Positions 44,703 to 52,147 of a DNA stretch of 52,147 bases are shown here, piece by piece. How positions within the stretch are numbered: the stretch's first letter is position 1; the number at the start of each line of letters is the position of its first letter. The notes under the pieces were generated by a model. The model was not told where the DNA came from. It saw nothing but the letters and a program-made list of their open reading frames with translations, and ran no database searches. The stretch comes from an uncultured Flavobacteriaceae bacterium. GTDB taxonomy: Bacteria > Bacteroidota > Bacteroidia > Flavobacteriales > Flavobacteriaceae. The translations under genes and the position numbers were made by a program. The stretch spans positions 1 through 52,147 of the forward strand of contig CALLUG010000013.1 in assembly GCA_938011315.1 (NCBI GenBank), in the 5' to 3' direction.

Positions 44703-45521
44703 ATGCAGCACATAATTAATTTTATAATTAGAAACAAAAACTTTCTTTTGTTTTTGTTGTTGCTCTGTATAGGACTTTCCTTAGTCATTCAGTCTCACTC
44801 ATACCACAAAAGTAAGTTTATTAATTCGGCCAATATTGTAAGTGGAGGAATCTATGAAACATCAAATAATATTAGCAGCTATTTTAGTCTGAAAAAAGAA
44901 AACGACATTTTAATAGAAGAAAATAAACGTTTAAAATCAATTGTATATAATACTCAAGATACACTTTTAAAAGACAGTGTTCTTGGTGCTGATTTTTCTA
45001 AAAAATATAAATTTTCGTCAGCAAGAGTTTCTCGCAATAGTTATGCTTTAACCAACAACTACCTCAATATTAATAAAGGGCGTAAAGATAGTATAAAAGA
45101 AGACTTTGGCGTGATAACCTCCAAAGGTATTGTAGGTGTTATAGATAGAGTTTCTAAACATTACTCTCGAGTCCTTTCCATACTAAATGCTAGTAGCCGA
45201 GTTAACGCTCAATTAAAAACAAGTCATCATTTTGGAATTTTAAAATGGAATGGCACACACCCTAATACCGTACAATTAACAGACATCCCTAAGCAAGCAT
45301 CTTTTAGCGTTGGCGATACTATAATTACTGGAGGGAAATCTACAATATTTCCTAAAGGCATTACTATTGGCAGTATTGTATCCTCAAAACTAGACGAAAC
45401 AGAAAACTACTATATTATAGACGTTTTGTTATTTAACGATATGACAAATCTTAATCATGTTTATATTATTGAAAATCGACATGCTGAAGAAATTTCAAAC
45501 CTAAATAACCCAAATGAATAG
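44703..45521 (+). CDS. mreC: Rod-shape determining protein MreC
   Basis: A 272-aa bitopic protein linking MreB to the periplasmic wall enzymes. One N-terminal transmembrane helix (FLLFLLLLCIGLSLVI), a coiled coil (about 60-80), and a beta-rich periplasmic domain (DSIKEDFGVITSKGIVGVID, FSVGDTIITGG). Its last 8 bases overlap mreD (ATGAATAG). Confidence 0.95.
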   Translation: MQHIINFIIRNKNFLLFLLLLCIGLSLVIQSHSYHKSKFINSANIVSGGIYETSNNISSYFSLKKENDILIEENKRLKSIVYNTQDTLLKDSVLGADFSKKYKFSSARVSRNSYALTNNYLNINKGRKDSIKEDFGVITSKGIVGVIDRVSKHYSRVLSILNASSRVNAQLKTSHHFGILKWNGTHPNTVQLTDIPKQASFSVGDTIITGGKSTIFPKGITIGSIVSSKLDETENYYIIDVLLFNDMTNLNHVYIIENRHAEEISNLNNPNE

Positions 45522-46017
45522 TATTACCACACAAAATAGTATTCGGTTTATCGTATTAATTCTAGTACAGGTACTTGTTTTAAGTGCTATTAACTTTTTG
45601 GGATATATAAATCCTTATGCCTATGTGTTAGGAATCCTTATTTTTCCAGTTCATAGTAATCGTAGTCTTTTTTTAATTCTAAGTTTTGGGCTTGGGCTAA
45701 TACTCGATTTGTTTTTAGATTCTGGCGGCGTTCATGCTGTTGCTTGCCTAATCATTGCTTATGTTAGACCTGTTGTGTTAAAATTTTCCTTTGGGACACT
45801 TTACGATCATAATCAAATTAAATTTACTGATGTCGAGTTAGTAAAAAAAATAGTGTATTTCGCTATTTTAATTATGATACATCATACTATTTTATTTAGT
45901 TTAGAAATTTTTAACCTTTCTAAATTAAGCTTAATACTCAAAAAATCATTTTTAACTAGTATTTTTACCTTAATATTAAGTGTACTTATTGTTATATTAT
46001 TTTCTAGAAAACGCTGA
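45514..46017 (+). CDS. mreD: Rod-shape determining protein MreD
   Basis: A 167-aa integral membrane protein with about five hydrophobic helices and few soluble residues. Sequence conservation in this family is low; the call rests on topology, the GFGLGLILDLFLDSGGVHA-like segment (here FGLGLILDLFLDSGGVHA), and its fixed place between mreC and mrdA, with overlaps on both sides. Confidence 0.9.
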   Translation: MNSITTQNSIRFIVLILVQVLVLSAINFLGYINPYAYVLGILIFPVHSNRSLFLILSFGLGLILDLFLDSGGVHAVACLIIAYVRPVVLKFSFGTLYDHNQIKFTDVELVKKIVYFAILIMIHHTILFSLEIFNLSKLSLILKKSFLTSIFTLILSVLIVILFSRKR

Positions 46018-47924
46018 TGAGAAAATTTTTACTTGTATTAAGTGTTATTGTGGTAGGGATTATTTTTTTAGTTAGACTATTTTATCTTCAAATATATACA
46101 TCGCAATCGTATAGCATTAACAAAGATAATGCAATAAGAAAAGAATTTAACTACCCCAAACGAGGTTATGTTTACGATAGAAATGGCAAACTACTGGTTG
46201 CCAACCAACCCTCGTACGATATTATGATTATTCCTAGAGAAGTAGAACCTATGGATACACTGGAGTTTTGTAACTTCCTTAAAATTACAAAAAATGATTT
46301 TAAAGCGATTTACAAAAAAAAGTACCGTTACTCCCCTAGACTGCCACAAGTATTTTTGCCACAAGTGTCCAAAGAGGACTACGCTGTACTTTCAGAAAAA
46401 ATGCGAAAATATAAAGGATTTTATATTCAAAAAAGATCTTTGCGTGATTACCAAACCACTATAGGTGCTAATGTTTTAGGAGATATTGGAGAGGTTAGCC
46501 AGTTTGATATTAATAAAGATTCGTATTACAAGCAAGGCGATTTAATAGGGAAACAAGGTGTTGAAAAGAAATACGAAAAGATATTAAGAGGCGTAAAAGG
46601 GGTAAAGTTTATACAAAAAGACCGTTTTAATAGAGACATAGGGCCTTATAGAGATGGTCAGTTTGATACGGTAGCACAACCTGGTAAAGATATTACAATT
46701 ACCATCGACTCTGAACTCCAGGCATATGGAGAGTTGCTAATGAAAAATAAGCGCGGTGGTATTGTGGCTATTGACCCAACTAATGGCGATATCTTAGCTA
46801 TGATTTCTGGGCCTAGTTATAACCCAAACGATTTGGTGGGTAGGCAACGCTCAAAAAACTTTTCAAAATTATATAACGACACTATTGTTAGACCATTGTT
46901 TGATAGAGGCTTAAAGGCACAGTATGCTCCAGGATCTCCTTTTAAAATCTTAAACGCATTAATAGGCTTACAAGAAGGTGTGGTAACCACGGACGAAAAA
47001 TTTATTTGTAGAAGAGGCTATAATTATGGTGGGAAAAAACCTTTAGGATGTCATATTCATAAAAATTCTGTAAATATGAATTTAGGAATTTATGAATCTT
47101 GCAATGCTTATTTTGCCAATGTTTATAGACGTATTATTGATAAAGCAGATACCCCTGCACAAGGAATGGATGTGTGGAGTAATCATGTAAAAAGTTTTGG
47201 CTTAGGAAATTATTTGAATAACGACCTTTCTGTAGGCGAACCCGGCAAGGTTCCGTCATCTTCAACCTATGACAGAAGATATGGGGTAAATAAATGGTAC
47301 ACTACATTCTCAATATCTAATGCAATTGGGCAAGGTGAAATTTTAACCACACCAATACAGCTTGCCAATATGACCGCCGCTATAGCTAATAGAGGATATT
47401 ACTATACACCGCATATTATAAAAAATATTGAAGCCAATAGTATAGATTCCAAATTTACAACACCAAAGCAAACTACTATAAATAAAGCTCATTTTGAGCC
47501 TATAATTCAAGGTATGTTTGATGTTTATAATAAAGGTACCGCAAAATACTTGAAAGTTCCTGGAATTGATATCTGTGGAAAAACAGGAACGGTAGAAAAC
47601 TTTACCAAAATTAATGGAAAAACGCAGCAACTAACCGATCATTCTATTTTTGTCGCTTTTGCACCTAAAGATGAACCAAAAATTGCTATTGCTGTTTTTG
47701 TAGAAAATGGATATTGGGGAAGCAGGTTTGCAGGAAAAATGGTAAGTTTAATGATTGAAAAGTACCTCAAAGGGAATGTTTCATTAAAACGAATGGAACA
47801 TTGGATTTTAACGCATAGCTTAGAAAACGAATACGCGAAACCTTATTCTGGAAAGCCTTTTAAAATTAATAGTGAAACAGAGTTACAGGTTATAGAACTG
47901 GATCAAAACACCCTTAAAATGTAA
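46017..47924 (+). CDS. mrdA: Penicillin-binding protein 2
   Basis: A 635-aa transpeptidase of the elongasome, with one N-terminal membrane helix. The dimerisation domain includes YPKRGYVYDRNGKLLV. Active-site motifs are SPFK at 307-310 (usual text STFK; nucleophile S307 kept), SCN at 361-363 and KTGT from 522. Its ATG overlaps the mreD stop by one base. It works with RodA, encoded next. Confidence 0.96.
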   Translation: MRKFLLVLSVIVVGIIFLVRLFYLQIYTSQSYSINKDNAIRKEFNYPKRGYVYDRNGKLLVANQPSYDIMIIPREVEPMDTLEFCNFLKITKNDFKAIYKKKYRYSPRLPQVFLPQVSKEDYAVLSEKMRKYKGFYIQKRSLRDYQTTIGANVLGDIGEVSQFDINKDSYYKQGDLIGKQGVEKKYEKILRGVKGVKFIQKDRFNRDIGPYRDGQFDTVAQPGKDITITIDSELQAYGELLMKNKRGGIVAIDPTNGDILAMISGPSYNPNDLVGRQRSKNFSKLYNDTIVRPLFDRGLKAQYAPGSPFKILNALIGLQEGVVTTDEKFICRRGYNYGGKKPLGCHIHKNSVNMNLGIYESCNAYFANVYRRIIDKADTPAQGMDVWSNHVKSFGLGNYLNNDLSVGEPGKVPSSSTYDRRYGVNKWYTTFSISNAIGQGEILTTPIQLANMTAAIANRGYYYTPHIIKNIEANSIDSKFTTPKQTTINKAHFEPIIQGMFDVYNKGTAKYLKVPGIDICGKTGTVENFTKINGKTQQLTDHSIFVAFAPKDEPKIAIAVFVENGYWGSRFAGKMVSLMIEKYLKGNVSLKRMEHWILTHSLENEYAKPYSGKPFKINSETELQVIELDQNTLKM

Positions 47925-47925
47925 A

Positions 47926-49206
47926 ATGGAAAGACAAAGCTATGCGAGCCTAAAGTTTGATTGGGTTATTATACTTTTATTTTTAGTAATCGTTGGCTTT
48001 GGATGGCTAAATATCCTGTCGGCATCTCTTTCTGGAGAACTTATTAATTATTTTGATATGAACACGCCCTATGGGAAACAACTTGTGTTTATTCTATTTT
48101 CATTGGTATTAATCCTCATAGTATTATCCTTAGAAGTTAAATTTTATGAACGCTTTGCTAGTATTATTTACTTGCTCTCATTGGTCTCTCTTTTAGGATT
48201 ATTTGTTTTTGGCAAAAATGTAAACGGCGCAACATCTTGGTATGCTATTGGTGGGCTAACTATTCAACCTAGTGAGTTTGCAAAATTTGCTACAGCTTTA
48301 GCCATAGCAAAATATATTAGCGATATACAAACTAATATCAGTAGTTTTAAGGATCAGCTAAAAGCCATTACAATAATAGCAATCCCAGCACTACTCATTA
48401 TTTTACAAAACGATGCTGGGAGTACTTTAGTCTATGCAGCATTCTTCTTTGTTCTTTTTAGAGAAGGTATTTCATACCGTTATTTGTATCTCATTTTAGG
48501 AGCAATAGTAGTAGCCATCGGCACCTTAAAACTTGGTGTACTACCAACCCTTATTGGAATAAGCATCCCTTTAGTGTTGTATCATTTTTTATCAAAAAAG
48601 AAGAAAAAAAGCATATTGTACCCTATAGCTATAATTGCTAGTTGTCTTGTTTTTGCCTTTAGTGTTCAATTTTTTTATGGGTCGGTTTTAAAACCACATC
48701 AAAAAGATCGTATCAACTTATGGATGCGTTTAGAAAAAGACCCTAAGAAACTCGAGCAAATGAAAAAAACATTTGCCTATAACCTGAGAGAATCAGAAAA
48801 AGCAATTAGTTCTGGAGGCTTTTTAGGAAAAGGGTTTTTAAAGGGTACCAGAACTACAGGCAAGTTTGTACCGCAACAACACACCGATTATATTTTTAGT
48901 ACCGTAGGCGAAGAATGGGGGTTTTTAGGGAGTGTCTTTGTTGTTGTTGCTTTTGTCTTACTTATAATACGCATATTGTATTTGGCAGAGCTACAAAAAT
49001 CCCAGTTTAGCCGTATTTATGGTTATGGTTTGGGTGCCATACTCTTTTTTCATTTTGTCATTAATATTGGTATGGTTATGGGCTTAATTCCAACTGTAGG
49101 AATCCCGCTTCCTTTTTTTAGCTACGGAGGTTCAGGGCTTTGGAGTTTTACTTTGCTTTTATTTATTTTTGTAAAGTTAGACTCTAACAGGGTTAATGAG
49201 TGGTAG
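47926..49206 (+). CDS. rodA: Peptidoglycan polymerase RodA
   Basis: A SEDS-family glycosyltransferase of 426 aa with about ten membrane helices. Conserved segments are IQPSEFAKFATALAIAKY, LLIILQNDAGSTLVYAAFF, HTDYIFSTVGEEWGFLGS and FFSYGGSGLW. It polymerises glycan strands that PBP2 cross-links. It starts one base after the mrdA stop and ends the operon. Confidence 0.97.
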   Translation: MERQSYASLKFDWVIILLFLVIVGFGWLNILSASLSGELINYFDMNTPYGKQLVFILFSLVLILIVLSLEVKFYERFASIIYLLSLVSLLGLFVFGKNVNGATSWYAIGGLTIQPSEFAKFATALAIAKYISDIQTNISSFKDQLKAITIIAIPALLIILQNDAGSTLVYAAFFFVLFREGISYRYLYLILGAIVVAIGTLKLGVLPTLIGISIPLVLYHFLSKKKKKSILYPIAIIASCLVFAFSVQFFYGSVLKPHQKDRINLWMRLEKDPKKLEQMKKTFAYNLRESEKAISSGGFLGKGFLKGTRTTGKFVPQQHTDYIFSTVGEEWGFLGSVFVVVAFVLLIIRILYLAELQKSQFSRIYGYGLGAILFFHFVINIGMVMGLIPTVGIPLPFFSYGGSGLWSFTLLLFIFVKLDSNRVNEW

Positions 49207-49265
49207 TTACTCTTTTGATTATGCCTTCAGCACTTAATATTCAGTTATCGCCATAACTACCACTC
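49198..49265. repeat. 12-bp inverted repeat spanning the rodA stop codon
   Basis: GAGTGGTAGTTA (49198-49209), which includes the last codons and stop of rodA, is perfectly complementary to TAACTACCACTC (49254-49265), with a 44-base loop. It could act as a terminator-like structure or be a trace of an insertion. The rest of 49207-49382 shows no gene. Confidence 0.5.
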
Positions 49266-49382
49266 TGTCAAATAGCTGCTCAACGAAGTATCTACAATTT
49301 GTAAACAAATTCATTTAGGTATAACTGTAGGTATGGACTACCTAATAAATTTGGTACAATTTTTAGGCAGATTTATTTATGT

Positions 49383-50115
49383 TTAACATCTTAATTTCGA
49401 GTTCTTTTCAGCAGGCGTTTTAAAGTCCAAATAAGAATGTAATCTTTCATAATTGTACCAATTAATATAGTCTTTAATAATGTTATAAGCCTTTAAAAAG
49501 GAGTTGGATTTATGTCTGTTGGTACATTCATATTTTAGTGTTTTAAAAAAGGATTCAGCCACAGCATTATCCTAGCAGTTTCCTTTTCTGCTCATAGACT
49601 GTTTTATTTTAAGACTGCTTTTAAAAATAGTTGTCATTTTGTTTGAGGCATATTGCACTCCTCTATCAGAATGAAAGATATGGTTATGTGTTAATTTCTA
49701 TGAATTTAAGTGCTTTAAGCCAAGTTTTGTAAATGGTATTTTCGGTGGTCATATCCTCACTAAGCGTCCAAGTTACTGTTTTACGGTCAGCTAAATCTAG
49801 TATGGTTGTTATGTAGTGCCATTGGTTGTTAATGCTTATGTAACTAATATCAGGAACCCATTTCTCACCTAATTGCTCGGCTGTAAATCTCTATTTAAGA
49901 CGTTCTGTGCTACTGGTAAATGGTGTTTGGAATTTGTTGTACAAACTTTAAATTGCTTGTTAATAATGCTTTTAAGATTAAGTTGTTTCATTAACAAGGC
50001 AATGTAGAATCGGCTGTAAAAAAGACCTTCTCGCTCTAATGCTTTTTGAATACGATGGCTACCGTAACCTATTTACTTCTGTTAAAAATGGTTCTTATTC
50101 TAGTTTTTATTTTTT
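49383..50115 (-). mobile_element. Decayed IS3-family transposase (orfB remnant)
   Basis: Pieces of a DDE transposase can be read across three frames on the minus strand: YGSHRIQKALEREGLFYSRF, HHLPVAQNVLNRDLQ, EKWVPDISYISINNQWHYIT (first D), LDLADRKTVTWTLSEDMTTE, HSDRGVQYASNKM (second D), DNAVAESFFKTLKYECTNRH (E) and INWYNYERLHSYLDF, with a stop at 49385-49383. Damage includes a TAG in place of the W codon of the NCWDNA motif near 49571 and frameshifts near 49690 and 49870. orfA and clear terminal repeats are missing. The 5' boundary with the C39 gene is approximate. Confidence 0.9.
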
Positions 50116-50290
50116 CTGCAGCTTCGCTTAAGTTTAAGAGGTTGCTGCCTGCACGTGTGGTCTCACTTAAATGCCGTAACTCCTGAATAGAAATTGCTTT
50201 TTTATAATACTTGGCAATTATTTTTAAACAGGTTGGACCACAGTCTTTGGCGTCGACTTGTTTATAAAAAGGAAATTTATGAATCTTCAA
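50110..50290 (-). pseudogene. C39-peptidase ABC transporter, truncated by IS3
   Basis: The first 60 or so residues of a peptidase-containing ABC transporter that cleaves double-glycine leaders and exports the peptide. PFYKQVDAKDCGPTCLKIIA carries the C39 catalytic cysteine box (QxxxxDCGxxCL). The text stays normal up to NLSEAAEKI and then runs into IS3 sequence and a stop. The catalytic histidine, membrane and ATPase domains are absent. The start is probably TTG at 50290, 15 bases after the TlpA-like gene. Confidence 0.85.
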
Positions 50291-50305
50291 TGAGCTATAA
50301 TTTAT

Positions 50306-51745
50306 TTACCAGAATTTATGATTTTTAACGTCTTGTAGCTTTGGTAAAAATTGTGGTTCTTGAGGATGATAAAATGCTTGATCTATAAGACTCATGTTTT
50401 TATCAATTAATATATAGCGAGGTATAGATTGCACCTCAATAAACTTTAAAAAGGCTTTGCTTTCTTCTCGCTCTTCATCTAGCCAATAGGTAATGGATTG
50501 CTTCAGTTCCTTAGTTTTGGCTTTCCATTTGTCTTTATCCTTAACTTTATCTAAGCTTAAACTAATCACTTTTACATTTTTTGGCATATCCATTTTATCC
50601 ATTGTTTTTACACCTTGTATGCAAGGTGCACACCAAGTTGCCCAAAAATCAATTAAATAATAGGGGGATGGATGTTGCTTAATGAGTTGCGAGAAACTGG
50701 TGGTTTTATTAGATATGTTTGATACATCCAGTTTAGATAACTTATTTTTAAATGTGGCATTACTTAAAGGGGTAATCTCTTTTTTGATATATAAAGAGTC
50801 ATTTTTGTATAACTCTGTGGTTTTTAACCATGCTACTGCATCTTCATATTTTGGGTCACCTTTATTGTCTTCGAATTTTAAAAACCTAAATAAACCAATA
50901 GCTAAATGCTCTGAATACTCAGGAGTAAAGTTTTCATCTTTAAAACTATTAGAATTTATATGTTTTTTAGCATTGATATATTGTATAGTGCTTATTTCTC
51001 CTCCTCTAGGAATCTCACTTAGCTTAGTTTTATTAAGATATTCTTCTATGCGTTTATCTGAAGGGTATATATTAGATAATTTTTCTATGAAGAGTAGTTT
51101 ATTTATATTAGATGGAATCGTCTGACTGCTTTTACTATATTTATTATTATAGTAGTTATAAATGTTATCTGCTTTTTGTAGTAAATTATTTTGTGTGGAT
51201 TTTTTATTTTTTAAGTCGTAAAGATTAAAATTTCTATAACTAGCATATAAACTATCTAATATATAAAGCTCTCCTTCATAACTATTAAGTTTAATATCTC
51301 CTTTACTATGCGTAAAATCTATAGATTTTGTATTGTTTGTTACTAAATAATTGTGTCTAAAATGTTTAACATTTACTTCTCCTCGATTATCTACAAAGCC
51401 CCAACCTTCAAGATATTTTAAAGTTTGATATTCATTTGATAAATATTTAATGACTATAGTGTCTTTTTGGTTTTCGTTATCAAAATGAAAATAAAAGTTA
51501 TCTCCATATTTATCATGTAAGTTAAAGCCTGTCGAATTATTCGTAACTAGTTTATCAAACTCTAGAGATATACTTATTTTTACAGAATCTTTGTGACTAA
51601 TTTCAGTTATCGGTTTTTTATAATTTACATCCTTATTAGATTTTTTTTCTGTTTCTAATTTCTTATTACATGATGTAAAAAAAATTAAAAGTAGTAGGCT
51701 AACTAGCCTACTACTCGAAAAATAATTTTTTAAAATCGAAATCAT
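50306..51745 (-). CDS. TlpA-like thioredoxin lipoprotein in a peptide-export operon
   Basis: A 479-aa lipoprotein (lipobox FTSC, C26). Residues 50-345 are a long helical and beta region that I do not recognise. From about 350 there is a TlpA/ResA-like thioredoxin fold with YYLIDFWATWCAPCIQGVK (C372, C375) and QSIPRYILID. It is membrane-anchored facing the periplasm and could oxidise, reduce or isomerise cysteines of the exported peptide encoded just upstream (11-base gap). It precedes the transporter fragment by 15 bases. Confidence 0.85.
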   Translation of the reverse strand: MISILKNYFSSSRLVSLLLLIFFTSCNKKLETEKKSNKDVNYKKPITEISHKDSVKISISLEFDKLVTNNSTGFNLHDKYGDNFYFHFDNENQKDTIVIKYLSNEYQTLKYLEGWGFVDNRGEVNVKHFRHNYLVTNNTKSIDFTHSKGDIKLNSYEGELYILDSLYASYRNFNLYDLKNKKSTQNNLLQKADNIYNYYNNKYSKSSQTIPSNINKLLFIEKLSNIYPSDKRIEEYLNKTKLSEIPRGGEISTIQYINAKKHINSNSFKDENFTPEYSEHLAIGLFRFLKFEDNKGDPKYEDAVAWLKTTELYKNDSLYIKKEITPLSNATFKNKLSKLDVSNISNKTTSFSQLIKQHPSPYYLIDFWATWCAPCIQGVKTMDKMDMPKNVKVISLSLDKVKDKDKWKAKTKELKQSITYWLDEEREESKAFLKFIEVQSIPRYILIDKNMSLIDQAFYHPQEPQFLPKLQDVKNHKFW

Positions 51746-51756
51746 AAAATATTATT

Positions 51757-52029
51757 TTAAACATTAGATAAGTGATCTGCAATACCATCGTGGCTGCAAT
51801 CATAAAAACATCTAGACCACCCTTTACCTATAGCATTAGAACATCTAGATTGAGCAAATGATTCTTGCTGATCTCCCGATGCAATAATGGGGACGCCAAC
51901 TCTCTCTCTTTCTCTATGTCCATTATTAGATATGTAAGTGAATACACAAGAGAATCCGCCACTCACTGCCTCTTTCTGTTTTTTGTCAAGAATAGTAACT
52001 CCTTCCAAATTTAAAATGTTTTGTAACAT
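51757..52029 (-). CDS. Double-glycine leader peptide precursor with four-cysteine core
   Basis: A 90-aa precursor. Residues 1-25 form a typical Bacteroidota GG leader (LNLEGVTILDKKQKEAVSGG). The core of 65 residues starts FSCVF and has four cysteines (C28, C63, C74, C78), several Arg/Glu/His residues (GHRERERVG) and no membrane helix. Cleavage after GG by a C39 transporter is expected, and the operon encodes the start of one. It could be a bacteriocin-like or signalling peptide. No lanthipeptide or radical-SAM enzyme is in the window. Confidence 0.78.
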   Translation of the reverse strand: MLQNILNLEGVTILDKKQKEAVSGGFSCVFTYISNNGHRERERVGVPIIASGDQQESFAQSRCSNAIGKGWSRCFYDCSHDGIADHLSNV

Positions 52030-52068
52030 AATTATAAAATTTAAATGTAATAAAATACTTTGAACACT

Positions 52069-52108
52069 CGTTGTGCATTTAGGCTAAATTAACTTTAATT
52101 TTATTTAA
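52069..52108. repeat. Boundary repeat upstream of the peptide operon
   Basis: CGTTGTGCATTTAGG starts a 38-base match (33 identical) to 23961-23998. It lies 40 bases upstream of the precursor gene, on the right edge of the peptide-export locus. Confidence 0.65.
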
Positions 52109-52147
52109 AGGTTTTTTAAAAACAAAGAAATTTAAGTATTGAATCAT

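Noticed and set aside
50069-50290. Intact 73-aa stand-alone C39 peptidase
   Set aside because: The frame lacks the catalytic His/Asp part of C39 and its last dozen residues are read from the IS3 remnant, so it is a truncated gene.
1-52147. CRISPR arrays, tRNA and rRNA genes
   Set aside because: No regularly spaced direct repeats, no tRNA cloverleaf-like segments with T-loop motifs and no rRNA sequence were noticed in the intergenic regions.

Overview
The window looks like a chromosomal segment of a low-GC member of the Flavobacteriaceae (Bacteroidota). Supporting signs seen here are TTG-N17-23-TAnnTTTG promoters with weak or absent Shine-Dalgarno sites, a PorP/SprF protein of the type IX secretion system, a LeuRS with a large insertion before its KMSKS-like motif, an L21 protein with a helix-hairpin-helix tail, a HYC_CC_PP-type protein, and the mreBCD-mrdA-rodA order following purH.

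Region by region. 1-6359 (-): a type I restriction-modification operon, XRE regulator-hsdM-hsdS-rhuM-hsdR, with hsdR running off the left edge. 6784-9279 (-): envelope genes comprising an NHL-repeat lipoprotein, a secreted HMA (CPFC) protein, an outer-membrane channel-like protein and a HYC_CC_PP protein, possibly metal-related. 9407-12348 (+): DUF2200, then a compact type II fatty-acid/polyketide-like set (FabZ-like dehydratase, ketosynthase, ACP, phosphopantetheinyl transferase). 12458-23871: mostly housekeeping (PorP/SprF, NifU, L27/L21, thioredoxin-MsrA-like fusion, OsmC, RecJ, MFS, PolA). 24103-27070 (-): an accessory island with an ImmA/IrrE protease plus PIN (DUF4411-like) pair and a two-gene cassette of unknown function. 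27798-31714 (-): glycosylasparaginase plus GH92 alpha-mannosidase, together suited to N-glycan breakdown. 31852-33873 (+): rlmN and a polyprenyl synthase.

34270-36087 (-) is the most interesting locus. It is a complete retron-like system: a consensus flavobacterial promoter, a roughly 200-nt msr-msd-like RNA bounded by a perfect 17-bp inverted repeat, an 89-aa unknown protein, an XRE-type protein and a small reverse transcriptase whose YxDD box reads WIDD. 36268-49206 (+) is core again: dnaG without zinc ligands, leuS, a free-methionine-sulfoxide-reductase-like GAF protein, purH, and the cell-shape operon mreBCD-mrdA-rodA.

49383-52029 (-) holds a broken peptide-secretion operon: a double-glycine precursor with four cysteines, a TlpA-like lipoprotein, and a C39 peptidase/ABC transporter cut after its first 60 or so codons by a decayed IS3-family element.

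Short related intergenic repeats (CGTTGTGCATTTAGG; TTGCACATAAC; AAGCCAAATwTAAAAATTTG) lie beside most of the accessory modules and not among the core genes. This suggests a shared insertion mechanism or shared insertion sites.
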